Assembly (NCBI GenBank): GCA_025353765.1
Contig: JANXOD010000027.1
Location: 1-60,023 of the forward strand
DNA: 60,023 nt
Direction: 5' to 3'
DNA from: Sphingobacteriales bacterium
Lineage (GTDB): Bacteria; Bacteroidota; Bacteroidia; Sphingobacteriales; Sphingobacteriaceae
A model generated the notes under the pieces. That model did no database searches, had not been told where the DNA came from, and worked only from the letters and a program-made list of their open reading frames with translations. This document shows, one piece after another, positions 39,784 through 49,486 of the stretch. Made by a program: the position numbers and the translations under genes. Every line of letters starts with the position of its first letter. The first letter of the stretch is position 1.

Positions 39784-40911
39784 ATGAAAATAGGTTTCGA
39801 TGGTAAGCGTGCTACTCAGAATTTTACAGGCTTAGGAAACTACAGTAGATATATCCTTAAACTCTTAGCAAATAAATATCCCGCTGATGAATACGAGGTT
39901 TATTCTCCAAAACCTTTAGATGGCCGTTTAGCCGGAGATTTTAATTCTATTCCTTCCATTCATTTTAAGTATCCCAACAACAGTCTACTTAAAAGCTGGT
40001 GGCGCAGTTTTGGGATTGTAAACGACCTTAAAAAAGATGAAATAGAAATCTATCATGGTTTAAGTAATGAGCTTCCTTTCGGGATAAAAAAATCTGGAAT
40101 TAAAAGTATAGTTACTCTTCATGATCTTATTTTTTTACGATACCCGCAATATTATAACTGGCTGGATTGCAAAATATATAAGTTCAAATCTCAATATGCC
40201 TGCAACCATGCCGATAAAATTATCGCTATCAGCGAACAAACCAAAAGAGATATGATCAGTTTTTTAAATATCTCTGAAGATAAAATTGAAGTCATTTATC
40301 AAAACTGCGATCCTATATTTCATCGGGAAGCATCTTTAGACGAAAAAGCACAAGTGCACTCAGCATATCAATTACCAGGAAAATACCTGTTAAATGTGGG
40401 GACTATTGAACCAAGAAAAAATCTGATGCTTATTGCAAAAGCATTGAAAGAAGTTGATGCTGGAATTCATTTGGTTGTAATAGGAAGAGAGACTCCATAT
40501 ACTCAGAAAGTAAAGGGATTTATAAATCAAAACGGATTAGAAAACCGGGTTCATTTTTTAAAAAATATTCCATTCAAAGATCTGCCCGCAATTTATCAGC
40601 AGGCAGAAATTTTTATTTATCCATCCGAGTTTGAAGGTTTTGGGATTCCTATTGTAGAGGCATTACATTCCCGCATTCCTGTTATTGCGGCCACCGGATC
40701 TTGTTTAGAAGAAGCCGGCGGACCAGGAAGTATTTATGTAGATCCCAAAGACCATAAGGCACTTGCAGAAAGTATTAACACACTTCTTCAAAGTCAGGGA
40801 AAAAGGCAAACTATGATTGAATTAAGTAAGGAGCATTTACAACAATTTGCTGATGCAACTACAGCTCAAAAATTAATGCACCTTTACCAAAACACATTAA
40901 AAAATGCTTAG
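39784..40911 (+). CDS. Glycosyltransferase family 4/1 (GT-B)
   Basis: The 375-residue protein has an N-terminal donor-independent domain with the Gly-rich FTGLGNYSRY and IYHGLSNELPFG, and a C-terminal domain with GTIEPRKNLMLIAKAL and PSEFEGFGIPIVEAL, the EX7E nucleotide-sugar motif. It is a soluble, membrane-associated transferase, probably in surface polysaccharide synthesis, although no other polysaccharide gene is near. Its end overlaps the next gene by 8 bp. The upstream repeats could make expression variable. Confidence 0.9.
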   Translation: MKIGFDGKRATQNFTGLGNYSRYILKLLANKYPADEYEVYSPKPLDGRLAGDFNSIPSIHFKYPNNSLLKSWWRSFGIVNDLKKDEIEIYHGLSNELPFGIKKSGIKSIVTLHDLIFLRYPQYYNWLDCKIYKFKSQYACNHADKIIAISEQTKRDMISFLNISEDKIEVIYQNCDPIFHREASLDEKAQVHSAYQLPGKYLLNVGTIEPRKNLMLIAKALKEVDAGIHLVVIGRETPYTQKVKGFINQNGLENRVHFLKNIPFKDLPAIYQQAEIFIYPSEFEGFGIPIVEALHSRIPVIAATGSCLEEAGGPGSIYVDPKDHKALAESINTLLQSQGKRQTMIELSKEHLQQFADATTAQKLMHLYQNTLKNA

Positions 40912-41470
40912 AGAAGAAGTAAATAAGGCATTTGAAGTGTTAAAACAAGGTGGACTAATTCTCTACCCAACAGATACTATTTGGGGCATAGGTTGTGATG
41001 CTACCAATGCGGAAGCTGTAGATCGCATTTTTAAACTGAAAGGTCGCGATGAAAGTAAAAGCCTCATTATTTTATTAGATACTGCCAATAAACTACCGGG
41101 TTATGTGAATGATATTCCGGATGTAGCTTATGATCTGGTCGAGTATGCGGAAAACCCTTTAACCATTATTTATTCGGGGGCTAAAAACCTGGCTTCAAAT
41201 GTAATTGCTAAAGATAAAAGTGTAGGCATCCGTATTGTTAAACATGCTTTTTGCGAGCAGCTGATCCAGCGTTTCCGAAAGCCAATTGTATCTACTTCTG
41301 CGAATTTAAGTGGAGAACCTTCGCCTGCTTATTACGATAAAATCAGTGATGATATTATTAATGGTGTTGATTATGTGGTAAACCTGGAGCAAAATGACCA
41401 ATCTGAAAAAAGATCATCAATCATTATGAAATTGGAACCGGATGGCCGATTTGAATTTTTGAGAAAATAA
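40904..41470 (+). CDS. tsaC: L-threonylcarbamoyladenylate synthase (Sua5/YciO/TsaC family)
   Basis: This 188-residue single-domain protein has LILYPTDTIWGIGCDATN, then RIFKLKGRDESKSLIILL and the later STSANLSGEPSP. The family makes threonylcarbamoyl-AMP for t6A in ANN-decoding tRNAs. It lacks the C-terminal Sua5 domain. It starts 8 bp inside the glycosyltransferase gene. The related YciO cannot be excluded. Confidence 0.9.
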   Translation: MLREEVNKAFEVLKQGGLILYPTDTIWGIGCDATNAEAVDRIFKLKGRDESKSLIILLDTANKLPGYVNDIPDVAYDLVEYAENPLTIIYSGAKNLASNVIAKDKSVGIRIVKHAFCEQLIQRFRKPIVSTSANLSGEPSPAYYDKISDDIINGVDYVVNLEQNDQSEKRSSIIMKLEPDGRFEFLRK

Positions 41471-41545
41471 TAGGCTCATTGTATTAAAATGAAATACCTT
41501 TGAAAAAATTACAATATTCTATCCAAATTCCATTTCACCTCCTGA

Positions 41546-42958
41546 ATGAAACAACACTTACAAAATCCCATATTTAAAAAGCTCGGTAATCTGGCTGATG
41601 AAACGCATACTGAAATATATGTGATTGGGGGCTTTGTACGTGATATTTTCCTTAACAGGCCCTCAAAAGACATTGATATTCTGGTGATAGGAAATGGAAT
41701 TGAATTCGCAGAAGCTGCCGGTAAAATTTTACATACTAAAGTAGCTGTTTTCAAAAATTTTGGAACGGCTATGCTACGATCAAGTGATTTGGAAATTGAA
41801 TTTGTAGGAGCTAGAAAAGAGTCATACCGATCCGATTCCCGCAAACCGGTTGTAGAAAACGGAACATTAGAAGATGATCAGAAACGCCGGGATTTTACTA
41901 TAAACGCCATGGCTTTAGGTTTAAATTCTTCAAATTTTGGCAAGTTATTAGATCCCTTTCATGGCATAGATGATTTAGAACATCAACTTATCCGGACTCC
42001 TTTAAATCCAATCGAAACCTTTTCTGATGATCCTTTGAGAATGATGCGTGCCATCCGCTTTGCAACTCAATTAAATTTTAAGATTGATGAAGAAGCTACA
42101 AAAGCCATAAAATTAAATGGCCACCGCATTAAAATTGTATCTACAGAACGAATTACAGATGAATTGAATAAGATCATTCTGGCTAAACAACCCTCCATCG
42201 GATTTAACTATTTGTTTGATACCGGATTATTAAAACATGTTTTCCCCCCAATGGTGGATCTCTATGGTGTGGATATCATTGATGGGCAAGGTCATAAAGA
42301 CAATTTTTATCACACCTTACAAGTGCTTGATAATATTGCGCAAAGCACGGATGATTTATGGCTGAGATGGTCTGCAATTCTGCATGACATTGCTAAACCG
42401 GCAACCAAGCGTTTTGAAAAAGGCCATGGCTGGACATTTCATGGGCATGAAGACAAAGGAGCCCGCATGGTTCCCAAAATATTCGCCCAGCTTAAGCTTC
42501 CGCTGAACGAGAAAATGAAAATGGTACAGAAATTGGTTCAGTTACACCTGCGACCTATCGTATTAGCTCAGGATGTAGTTTCAGACTCAGCTGTAAGACG
42601 TTTACTGTTTGAGGCCGGGGATGATATTGAAAGTTTGATGTTGCTTTGCCATGCAGATGTAACCACAAAAAATGAATATAAGGTTAAAAAATATCGTCAG
42701 AATTTTGAGCGGGTTCAGCAGAAATTAAAAGATGTAGAAGAACGCGACCAGATCAGAAACTGGCAGCCGCCAATAACCGGCGAAGATATTATGCTTGCCT
42801 TTAGTTTAAAAGCCGGAAAAGAGGTTGGAATTATTAAAAGTAAGATCCGCGAAGCTATATTAGAGGGAGAAATAAAGAATTCCCATGAAGAAGCATTTTT
42901 GTTTATGATAGAAAAAGGTAAAGAAATAGGCCTGATTCCCACAAATAGCCCGAATTAG
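41546..42958 (+). CDS. cca: CCA tRNA nucleotidyltransferase with HD domain
   Basis: The 470-residue protein has the nucleotidyltransferase head (YVIGGFVRDIFLNRPSKDIDILV with the DxD metal pair, RRDFTINAMAL), the poly(A)-polymerase-like RNA-binding middle part (RMMRAIRFATQLNFKI) and an HD phosphohydrolase domain (GHKDNFYHTLQVLDN, AILHDIAKPATKR). Such enzymes add or repair the CCA end, which is needed here because the tRNA genes of this window do not encode CCA. Confidence 0.93.
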   Translation: MKQHLQNPIFKKLGNLADETHTEIYVIGGFVRDIFLNRPSKDIDILVIGNGIEFAEAAGKILHTKVAVFKNFGTAMLRSSDLEIEFVGARKESYRSDSRKPVVENGTLEDDQKRRDFTINAMALGLNSSNFGKLLDPFHGIDDLEHQLIRTPLNPIETFSDDPLRMMRAIRFATQLNFKIDEEATKAIKLNGHRIKIVSTERITDELNKIILAKQPSIGFNYLFDTGLLKHVFPPMVDLYGVDIIDGQGHKDNFYHTLQVLDNIAQSTDDLWLRWSAILHDIAKPATKRFEKGHGWTFHGHEDKGARMVPKIFAQLKLPLNEKMKMVQKLVQLHLRPIVLAQDVVSDSAVRRLLFEAGDDIESLMLLCHADVTTKNEYKVKKYRQNFERVQQKLKDVEERDQIRNWQPPITGEDIMLAFSLKAGKEVGIIKSKIREAILEGEIKNSHEEAFLFMIEKGKEIGLIPTNSPN

Positions 42959-43048
42959 TACAAATCTCAAACTTTATCCATTCACAATCGTTAATTGTGT
43001 TCTTTCAAATTGTATTTTTACGCCTTATTTTGTTAAAAAGAGTAAATC

Positions 43049-43699
43049 ATGGCCATTTATAGATTTAAAGTTTCTTTTGAAGATTACGACGATATTGTGC
43101 GTGAAATTGATATCAAATCAAGTCAAACTTTTGAAGATCTGCATCATGCAATTCATAAATCCACAGGATATAATGCAGAAGCTTCCTCTTCTTTTTATGT
43201 GAGCAACGATCAGTGGATAAAAAACGAAGAAATTGCCTATCTGCCCAATCCTCGGAAAGAAAATAACGGAGTAATTACCATGACTAATTCTAAACTCAGC
43301 AGTTTTATTGATGATCCGCATCAAAAATTCTATTATATCTATAATTTTGACCGGCCATTAGACTTTCATGTTGAACTTATAAAGATTCTTTTAAATGATG
43401 AAGCAGGCCAAACCTATCCCTTCGTTTTTCGCAGTTCAGGCGAAGTTCCCAAATTAGCCGGAACTGGTCTTGTTCCTCCCACGGCAGCTCTAATTTCTGA
43501 AGAATTCGATTTTTTAAATGAAATAGACTTTAATCCGGAAGACGCAGAAGAACTGGAAAGCATGAATGATATGGGAATAAGTACAGAAATTGAACATGGT
43601 GAACACGAAGAAGATGGGGAAGAAAAAGATGAGTTTACAGATGGATTTTCTGATAATGAAAGTTATGATATAGATGATTTACAAAAAGAAGATTATTAG
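43049..43699 (+). CDS. Plasmid pRiA4b ORF-3 family protein
   Basis: The 216-residue protein begins IYRFKVSFEDYDDIVREIDIKSSQTFEDLHHAIHKSTGY, the typical ORF-3-like fold start. The last 60 residues are strongly acidic (Glu/Asp repeats such as EHGEHEEDGEEKDE). The family is often named after plasmid or IS1096 passengers, yet here no transposase or inverted repeat is next to it. It lies between cca and miaA. Function unknown. Confidence 0.8.
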   Translation: MAIYRFKVSFEDYDDIVREIDIKSSQTFEDLHHAIHKSTGYNAEASSSFYVSNDQWIKNEEIAYLPNPRKENNGVITMTNSKLSSFIDDPHQKFYYIYNFDRPLDFHVELIKILLNDEAGQTYPFVFRSSGEVPKLAGTGLVPPTAALISEEFDFLNEIDFNPEDAEELESMNDMGISTEIEHGEHEEDGEEKDEFTDGFSDNESYDIDDLQKEDY

Positions 43700-43720
43700 G
43701 TAATTTGAGAATATGCTAAT

Positions 43721-44677
43721 TTGAAAATAAATATTAAAACTCCCCCTCCCCACGGAGAGGGTCGGGGTGAGGCTACTCTTATTGTTATTGCGGGCCCTAC
43801 AGCTATAGGAAAAACAGCCGCAGCTATTCAAATTGCACAGAAGTACCATACTGAAATTGTTTCAGCAGATTCCCGGCAGTTTTATATTGAAATGAATATT
43901 GGTACAGCAAAACCATCTACTGAAGAATTAAATATAGTAAAGCATCATTTCATTAATTCACATCATATTTCTGAATCATTTAGTGTCGGCGACTTTGAGG
44001 AACAAGGTTTAAAATTGATTAATGAGCTGTTCAAAAATCATGATACTGTGGTTATGGCAGGAGGATCGGGCTTGTACATTAATGCCATTTGTAATGGGTT
44101 AGATGATCTGCCAAAGGCAAATTCTGAACTGCGGGGGAAATTAAATCTCGACTATCAGGAAAAAGGAATAGAATATCTTCAGGCTGAATTAAAAGCAAAT
44201 GATCCTGCATATTATGCGGAAGTGGATATATTTAATCCTCAGCGAATGATCCGGGCATTGGAAGTTTATCTTACAACCGGTGTTCCTTTTTCATTTTACC
44301 GGAGTAAACAGCATAAAACCCGCCCTTTTAAAATTATAAAGATTGGTTTAAATGCCGATCGTGAACAATTATATGCCCAAATAAATAATCGTGTGGATCA
44401 AATGATTGAAACAGGATTAGTCGATGAAGTGAAGAAATTAATCCCATACCGTGATCTTAATGCATTAAACACCGTAGGCTATTCTGAATTACTTCAATAT
44501 TTTGATAGTACATTTTCTTTAGCTGATGCAATAGAAAAAATTAAACAGAACACAAGAAGATTCGCAAAACGCCAGCTCACCTGGTTTAAAAAAGATCAGC
44601 AAATACATTGGTTTTCTCCTACAGATATAAATGCCATAGTGAATTTTTTAGATTCCCAATTATCTGCTGATCTTTAA
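43721..44677 (+). CDS. miaA: tRNA dimethylallyltransferase
   Basis: The protein (318 residues from a TTG at 43721) transfers dimethylallyl to A37 of tRNAs reading UNN codons. The P-loop is GPTAIGKTAAA, followed by SADSRQFYIEMNIGTAKP and the later RRFAKRQLTWFKK. The usual family start is only a few residues before the P-loop, but here about 18 residues precede LIVIAG, and no ATG is in frame. That extension (PPPHGEGRGEA) is encoded by a GC-rich repeat-like insert at 43741-43773. The true start is uncertain. Confidence 0.93.
   Translation: MKINIKTPPPHGEGRGEATLIVIAGPTAIGKTAAAIQIAQKYHTEIVSADSRQFYIEMNIGTAKPSTEELNIVKHHFINSHHISESFSVGDFEEQGLKLINELFKNHDTVVMAGGSGLYINAICNGLDDLPKANSELRGKLNLDYQEKGIEYLQAELKANDPAYYAEVDIFNPQRMIRALEVYLTTGVPFSFYRSKQHKTRPFKIIKIGLNADREQLYAQINNRVDQMIETGLVDEVKKLIPYRDLNALNTVGYSELLQYFDSTFSLADAIEKIKQNTRRFAKRQLTWFKKDQQIHWFSPTDINAIVNFLDSQLSADL
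43741..43773 (+). repeat. GC-rich REP-like insert at the 5' end of miaA
   Basis: A run of C-rich sequence (43742-43751) is followed by a G-rich arm (43754-43767) ending in ggtgaggc, with ccctc/gaggg-type pairing possible. The composition contrasts sharply with the AT-rich surroundings. The same words are typical of small dispersed palindromic repeats in bacteria. It is read in frame as PPPHGEGRGEA. Confidence 0.6.
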
Positions 44678-44682
44678 AATTA

Positions 44683-46314
44683 CTATTGATTTCCTTCTGC
44701 TACCTGTTCTTCTTTAGGGTATTTAACAGAATAAATCAGCTTGATTTTTTTACTTTGCCCGGCAGGTATGCTCATTGTCCAAAGTAATTTGCCATATTCT
44801 TCGGTATAAACAGCGCCAATACTTTCTTCCAATTTCACTTTAATAGCCTGGTTCTTTGACAAAGGAATTTGATCAAGCACTTCTATGTCAATAGCTATGT
44901 TCTTGCCATTTCTAATGGTAGTTTCATAGGCATATCTATCTTCTTTATTACTGCCAGAGCTACTGCTTTTACTCATATCCACTAGTTTGGTACGTTTTAT
45001 ATTTATCTTATCATCCCTTCCTAGTGATATTAATAAAGTATCGGATACGGTTGAAGGATCAATAGTAGACTGGCCTACAAAAGCACCTTCAAAAAAGATA
45101 TTAGCTGTGCCGGCTAATAAATTATATTGCCCCCAGTTGCTCACTTTGGCTAATAAAAATGCTTTTGCATCTAATTTTGGTACGGTATGATACTGGTATC
45201 TAGCGGGCAAAGCATGTTCATCAATGGCAATTAAATGATTTTTCCCATTGCTCAATATCTGCTGTTTTTGGGCTAATTCATACTCTATGTTTATATCATT
45301 ATCAGCAATAGTAGCTTCTAAAGGTTTTGGTTCTTCCATTGCAGGTGAAGACGTCAGCTTCATTTCACCTGTTGCCTGAGCCATATTCATAGATTTACCA
45401 AAATCTTTCTTATCTCTCGCTACCACCTCACTCAAAGAATTATCATAATTGGCTACCACGTAATTAATATAACGGGGATACATTATCGGTCGGTCGTTAT
45501 TTGCTGAAGGATTTCCGGTAGAGATCGTCAGATTAATATTATCCCAGTTAAACCCGGTGGATTGAAAAACATCTGCTTTGTAAATCAATTTTATATCTTT
45601 GCCCAAACCTTCACTTCGCAAATCATATTTAGGAACCCAGCCTGCATTATCAACCAAATATGAACATCGTATTGCACCGTTGGTACTTTGGTTGGCACTT
45701 ACCTGAAGATTAATTTGTCCGGTAGGTTTATTATTACTGGTATACCATTCTGCAAGTTGGCTCTTTAATTTCTCCAGAGTTTTTGTACCGGTCAATTCTT
45801 TTTTACTTAATTCAGTAACTTTCTGGCGAATCTCCAGCATCCTGTTTCGATATAAGTCGGCTAGGTTTTTTAACTCCTGAACAGAGAAACCATTTTTGTC
45901 ATTTTGTAAGGATTGGTTTTTCTTCAATAATTCTTGCTCTTCCTCAAAAACTTCTTTTTGCTGACTTATCCAATCCACGCGTTCTGTAATTGCTTCAATA
46001 GAATCTGTTAATTTTTTTGCTTGCGGATTATTGGTATTCGTAATATAATTTATACTGCAACTGGCAGATAATAAAATGAAATCTCCTTTTAAAGCAACTT
46101 GTAAAGTTTGCGCATTAATGGAAGCGGGTACATTTTCCATAATAATTTCTGATGTACCAGCTGGGATACTTACATTATTATTTACGCTACTCATCCTGGC
46201 TCCCTGCCTGTAAACAGTTACAGCATCAATAGTTGAATTTACTTTATTGCTTTCCTGAGAAAAAGCAAGACTAAACGAGAGCTGAAACAGGATAAAAAGG
46301 AATAATCTATTCAT
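44683..46314 (-). CDS. Mucoidy inhibitor MuiA family protein (DUF4140/DUF4139)
   Basis: The 543-residue protein has a signal peptide (LFLFILFQLSFSLAFSQ), the DUF4140 start VTVYRQGARMSS, a coiled coil (about 95-185, with EVFEEEQELLKKNQSL) and a DUF4139 C-terminal part (CSYLVDNAGWVPKYDLRS, FQSTGFNWDNINLTISTG). MuiA-like proteins are secreted or periplasmic; the molecular role is not settled. It ends 6 bp from the convergent miaA stop with no terminator in between. Confidence 0.85.
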   Translation of the reverse strand: MNRLFLFILFQLSFSLAFSQESNKVNSTIDAVTVYRQGARMSSVNNNVSIPAGTSEIIMENVPASINAQTLQVALKGDFILLSASCSINYITNTNNPQAKKLTDSIEAITERVDWISQQKEVFEEEQELLKKNQSLQNDKNGFSVQELKNLADLYRNRMLEIRQKVTELSKKELTGTKTLEKLKSQLAEWYTSNNKPTGQINLQVSANQSTNGAIRCSYLVDNAGWVPKYDLRSEGLGKDIKLIYKADVFQSTGFNWDNINLTISTGNPSANNDRPIMYPRYINYVVANYDNSLSEVVARDKKDFGKSMNMAQATGEMKLTSSPAMEEPKPLEATIADNDINIEYELAQKQQILSNGKNHLIAIDEHALPARYQYHTVPKLDAKAFLLAKVSNWGQYNLLAGTANIFFEGAFVGQSTIDPSTVSDTLLISLGRDDKINIKRTKLVDMSKSSSSGSNKEDRYAYETTIRNGKNIAIDIEVLDQIPLSKNQAIKVKLEESIGAVYTEEYGKLLWTMSIPAGQSKKIKLIYSVKYPKEEQVAEGNQ

Positions 46315-46417
46315 AATTAGTTTAGTAGGTATGATGCTGTTTATTACAATAATCCATAATGGATCACCATATTAATTGGATAAAGAAATTGCTTTGTGAT
46401 ATTCCCAATAAAATAGA

Positions 46418-47473
46418 CTAATCTCTATCTTTAGAATGTTTGCTTATTTTAAGTGGATTTGATACTAATTCTGCACTTTCTCTGCGACGTTCTACAATAT
46501 TAATCGCTGTAAATAAAGCTTCACGGAAAGAACTTTCTGAAGCCAGGTTTTTACCTGCAATATCATATCCTGTACCATGATCTGGCGAAGTACGCACAAC
46601 AGGAAGTCCAGCTGTAAAATTAACCCCGTTATGAAAAGCCATTTGTTTGAAGGGAATTAATCCCTGGTCGTGATACATTGCTAAAACGGCATCAAACTGG
46701 CAATAGGTATTACTGGCAAAAAAACCATCCGCAGAATAAGGACCAAACGCAAAAATACCTTGTGCATTAGCTTCTTCTATAGCCGGAATAATAGTTTCAA
46801 GTTCTTCTTTCCCAATTAAACCATTATCACCCGCATGAGGATTCAATCCTAAAACAGCAATTTTAGGTTTTTGTATCCAAAAATCTTTTTTAAGGCTGTC
46901 ATTCATGATAGCCAATTTTGACAAGATCTTTTCTTTGCTTACTTTTTTCGGAACTTCCTTCACAGGGATATGTCCGGTTACAATTCCAACACGTATATCT
47001 TCACTAATGAGAAACATTAAAGAATCCGCGGAGTTAGTTTTGGCCTGTATGTATTCTGTATGTCCGACAAATTGAAAATTCTCGTTCTGAATATTGTGTT
47101 TATTGATCGGTGCGGTAACTAAAGCATCAATATTTCCCGCAAGTAAATCATCAACAGCTTTTTCTAATGAAATGAAAGCATACTTTCCGCCTATTTCGGT
47201 GGTCATTCCTAATTCTATTTTCACATCTTCCTCCCAACAGTTGATCATGTTTGGGCACTTATCATTTGCCTCCCTTGCATTGTTTATCACATTAAAACTA
47301 AAATCATCTATGCCCAATGCTTTACGATGAAAAGAAGCAACCTTGGTATGACCATAAACAATGGGAGTGCAGTATTCCATGATACGATTATCCATCAAGG
47401 TTTTAATAATTACCTCTAATCCAATACCGTTTACATCACCTATAGAAATTCCAATTTTAATTTTATCACTCAT
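46418..47473 (-). CDS. pdxA: 4-hydroxythreonine-4-phosphate dehydrogenase
   Basis: This 351-residue NAD-dependent enzyme works in the DXP-dependent pathway to pyridoxal phosphate. It starts KIGISIGDVNGIGLEVIIKT and has the metal-binding His residues in FVGHTEYIQ, GLNPHAGDNGLIGKEE and MYHDQGLIPFK. It is divergent from rsmA, an order also seen in proteobacteria, where pdxA and ksgA are adjacent. Confidence 0.95.
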   Translation of the reverse strand: MSDKIKIGISIGDVNGIGLEVIIKTLMDNRIMEYCTPIVYGHTKVASFHRKALGIDDFSFNVINNAREANDKCPNMINCWEEDVKIELGMTTEIGGKYAFISLEKAVDDLLAGNIDALVTAPINKHNIQNENFQFVGHTEYIQAKTNSADSLMFLISEDIRVGIVTGHIPVKEVPKKVSKEKILSKLAIMNDSLKKDFWIQKPKIAVLGLNPHAGDNGLIGKEELETIIPAIEEANAQGIFAFGPYSADGFFASNTYCQFDAVLAMYHDQGLIPFKQMAFHNGVNFTAGLPVVRTSPDHGTGYDIAGKNLASESSFREALFTAINIVERRRESAELVSNPLKISKHSKDRD

Positions 47474-47577
47474 AAGTTCTATTTACCGGATTTAATTTCA
47501 TGCAAATTAAGTACTTTGAGATGAATGTTCCCTAATTACTCATTAATCTTTACGTAATTTGTATCAAATAGCACATA

Positions 47578-48366
47578 ATGAGTTTGGTAAAAGCAAAGAA
47601 ACATCTTGGTCAGCATTTTTTAACTGATAAAAATATTGCAGAAAAGATTGTAAATAGCCTCCAGGCAACAGATCAATACAACCAGGTTTTAGAGATTGGG
47701 CCGGGGATGGGAATTTTATCTGATTTTTTGCTTCAAAAAACTGACTTCCAAACTTATTTAATAGATGTGGATGTGGAGTCAGTCCATTATCTTCAAAAAA
47801 AATATCCTGCTATAGGTGATCAACTAATAAACGGGGATTTCCTGCAACTTAACTTTAAAGATGTTTTTCCAGGTAAGTTTGGGATTATTGGCAACTTCCC
47901 TTACAATATATCATCTCAAATACTATTTAAAGTATTGGATAATCGTGATCAGGTGGTTGAAGTGGTAGGCATGTTTCAAAAAGAAGTAGCAGAACGATGT
48001 GCCGAAAAACCGGGAAGTAAAGAATATGGCATCTTAAGCGTTTTTCTACAGGCATTTTATAAAGTAGAATATTTATTTACGGTAAAAGCCGGAGTATTTA
48101 ATCCGCCTCCCAAAGTGCTTTCAGCCGTTATCCGCCTAACGAGAAATACGACTAATAAATTAGATTGCGATGAGAAACTATTTTGGCAAGTTGTAAAAGC
48201 GGGGTTTAATCAACGGCGCAAAACCTTAAGAAATGCATTATCTTCCTTAATCAACAAAGAAAATATGGGTAATGATCCCATTCTTGACCTGCGGGCCGAA
48301 CGACTAAGTGTGGAGGATTTTGTAAAGCTTACCAATGCTATTCACGGATCTAAATTATCATCTTAA
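47578..48366 (+). CDS. rsmA: 16S rRNA adenine dimethyltransferase
   Basis: This 262-residue protein dimethylates two adjacent adenosines in helix 45 of 16S rRNA. It has KAKKHLGQHFLTD at the start, the SAM motif LEIGPGMGILSDFLL and the catalytic NFPYNISSQI. The C-terminal domain has FNQRRKTLRNAL. It precedes a 2-hydroxyacid dehydrogenase by 6 bp. Confidence 0.96.
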   Translation: MSLVKAKKHLGQHFLTDKNIAEKIVNSLQATDQYNQVLEIGPGMGILSDFLLQKTDFQTYLIDVDVESVHYLQKKYPAIGDQLINGDFLQLNFKDVFPGKFGIIGNFPYNISSQILFKVLDNRDQVVEVVGMFQKEVAERCAEKPGSKEYGILSVFLQAFYKVEYLFTVKAGVFNPPPKVLSAVIRLTRNTTNKLDCDEKLFWQVVKAGFNQRRKTLRNALSSLINKENMGNDPILDLRAERLSVEDFVKLTNAIHGSKLSS

Positions 48367-48372
48367 TTTAAC

Positions 48373-49308
48373 ATGAATAGAAAAATCCTCATAGCAGACG
48401 ACCTGCACCCCTTATTTAAAGAAGAAGCTGAAAAATTAGGTTTTGAATGTAACGATCAACCTTTAATTTCCCGGGAAGAAACGCTTAATATCATTTCAAA
48501 TTATTGCGGGCTAGTTATCCGCACTAAATTTCAAGTAGATAAAGATGTGATTGATGCAGGCTGCAATCTAAAATTCATTGCCCGTGCAGGTGCAGGAATG
48601 GATAATGTGAATGAAGAATACGCCCGTTCAAAAGGAATAATCTGTATCAATGCTCCGAAAGGAAACCGCGATGCGGTTGCAGAACATGCTATCGCAATGC
48701 TTTTATCACTGATGAATAATTTATTCAAAGCCAATCAGGAAATCCGAAAAGGAATTTGGGACAGAGAAGGAAACAGAGGTTGGGAGTTAAAAGGTAAAAC
48801 TATTGGGATTATAGGTTATGGTAACACTGGTCAAAGTTTTGCACGTAAACTTTCCGGTTTTGAAGTTGATGTAATTGCTTACGACAAGTATAAAACTGGC
48901 TTTAGTGATGCTTATGCAAAAGAAGTAAGCATGGAGCAGATCGTCAAACATGCTGATGTCTTAAGTCTCCATATCCCGCTAACCCGCGAAACGCAGCAGT
49001 TAGTAAGTGATGAATATCTGTTTCATTTTAAAAAACCCATCTTTTTTTTGAATACATCCCGTGGTGAAATTGTAAATACTCAAGCCATTTTAAATAATAT
49101 CAAACTCGGTAAAATTTTAGGTGCAGGTTTAGATGTATTAGAAGTAGAGAAGTTTCCATCCTTAGCAGAACAGGTTTGGTTTAAAGTTCTGGCTGATAAT
49201 GAGAAAGTAATATTGAGTCCGCATATAGCGGGATGGACATTTGAATCCTATCGTAGAATATCTGAAGTGTTAGCAGAAAAACTAAAAGTGTTCTCTAGTA
49301 CATTCTAG
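48373..49308 (+). CDS. D-2-hydroxyacid dehydrogenase (SerA-like)
   Basis: The 311-residue protein has the NAD motif GIIGYGNTGQSFARKL, the catalytic Arg in NTSRGEIVNTQ, a Glu in DVLEVEKF and the His in SPHIAGWTFES. It is likely 3-phosphoglycerate dehydrogenase or a related D-2-hydroxyacid dehydrogenase; the substrate cannot be read. It has no C-terminal ACT domain. It follows rsmA after 6 bp. Confidence 0.88.
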   Translation: MNRKILIADDLHPLFKEEAEKLGFECNDQPLISREETLNIISNYCGLVIRTKFQVDKDVIDAGCNLKFIARAGAGMDNVNEEYARSKGIICINAPKGNRDAVAEHAIAMLLSLMNNLFKANQEIRKGIWDREGNRGWELKGKTIGIIGYGNTGQSFARKLSGFEVDVIAYDKYKTGFSDAYAKEVSMEQIVKHADVLSLHIPLTRETQQLVSDEYLFHFKKPIFFLNTSRGEIVNTQAILNNIKLGKILGAGLDVLEVEKFPSLAEQVWFKVLADNEKVILSPHIAGWTFESYRRISEVLAEKLKVFSSTF

Positions 49309-49372
49309 ACCCATAAAAATTAACAAAAGACTCTACTTCTGCTAAACAGAATTCAATTTTGATAACAGAAAT

Positions 49373-49404
49373 TTGGATTTCTAAAACCAAAAATATTATC
49401 TTCG
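49373..49404 (+). promoter_or_regulatory. Promoter of greA
   Basis: TTG (49373-49375) is followed after 21 bases by TATCTTCG (49397-49404), one mismatch from TAnnTTTG. Transcription would start near 49411, giving a leader of about 76 nt before the greA ATG. Confidence 0.6.
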
Positions 49405-49417
49405 TGTTAATACACTG

Positions 49418-49460
49418 CAAGACTATATTGGCATAGGCCGACATAGTCTTGTTTGTTTTT
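49418..49460 (+). promoter_or_regulatory. greA leader hairpin with a U-rich tail, possible attenuator
   Basis: caagactat (49418-49426) and atagtcttg (49443-49451) form a 9-bp stem, followed by TTTGTTTTTT (49451-49460). It lies just downstream of the putative promoter and upstream of the greA start at 49487, so it is inside the leader if the promoter is right. It may also serve as the end of the 2-hydroxyacid dehydrogenase transcript. Confidence 0.65.
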
Positions 49461-49486
49461 TAGCATTTACCATAAAATTGTGAGAT

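Noticed and set aside
43049..43699. pRiA4b ORF-3 gene as a transposon passenger
   Set aside because: The name suggests mobility, but there is no transposase, inverted repeat or other sign of insertion around it.
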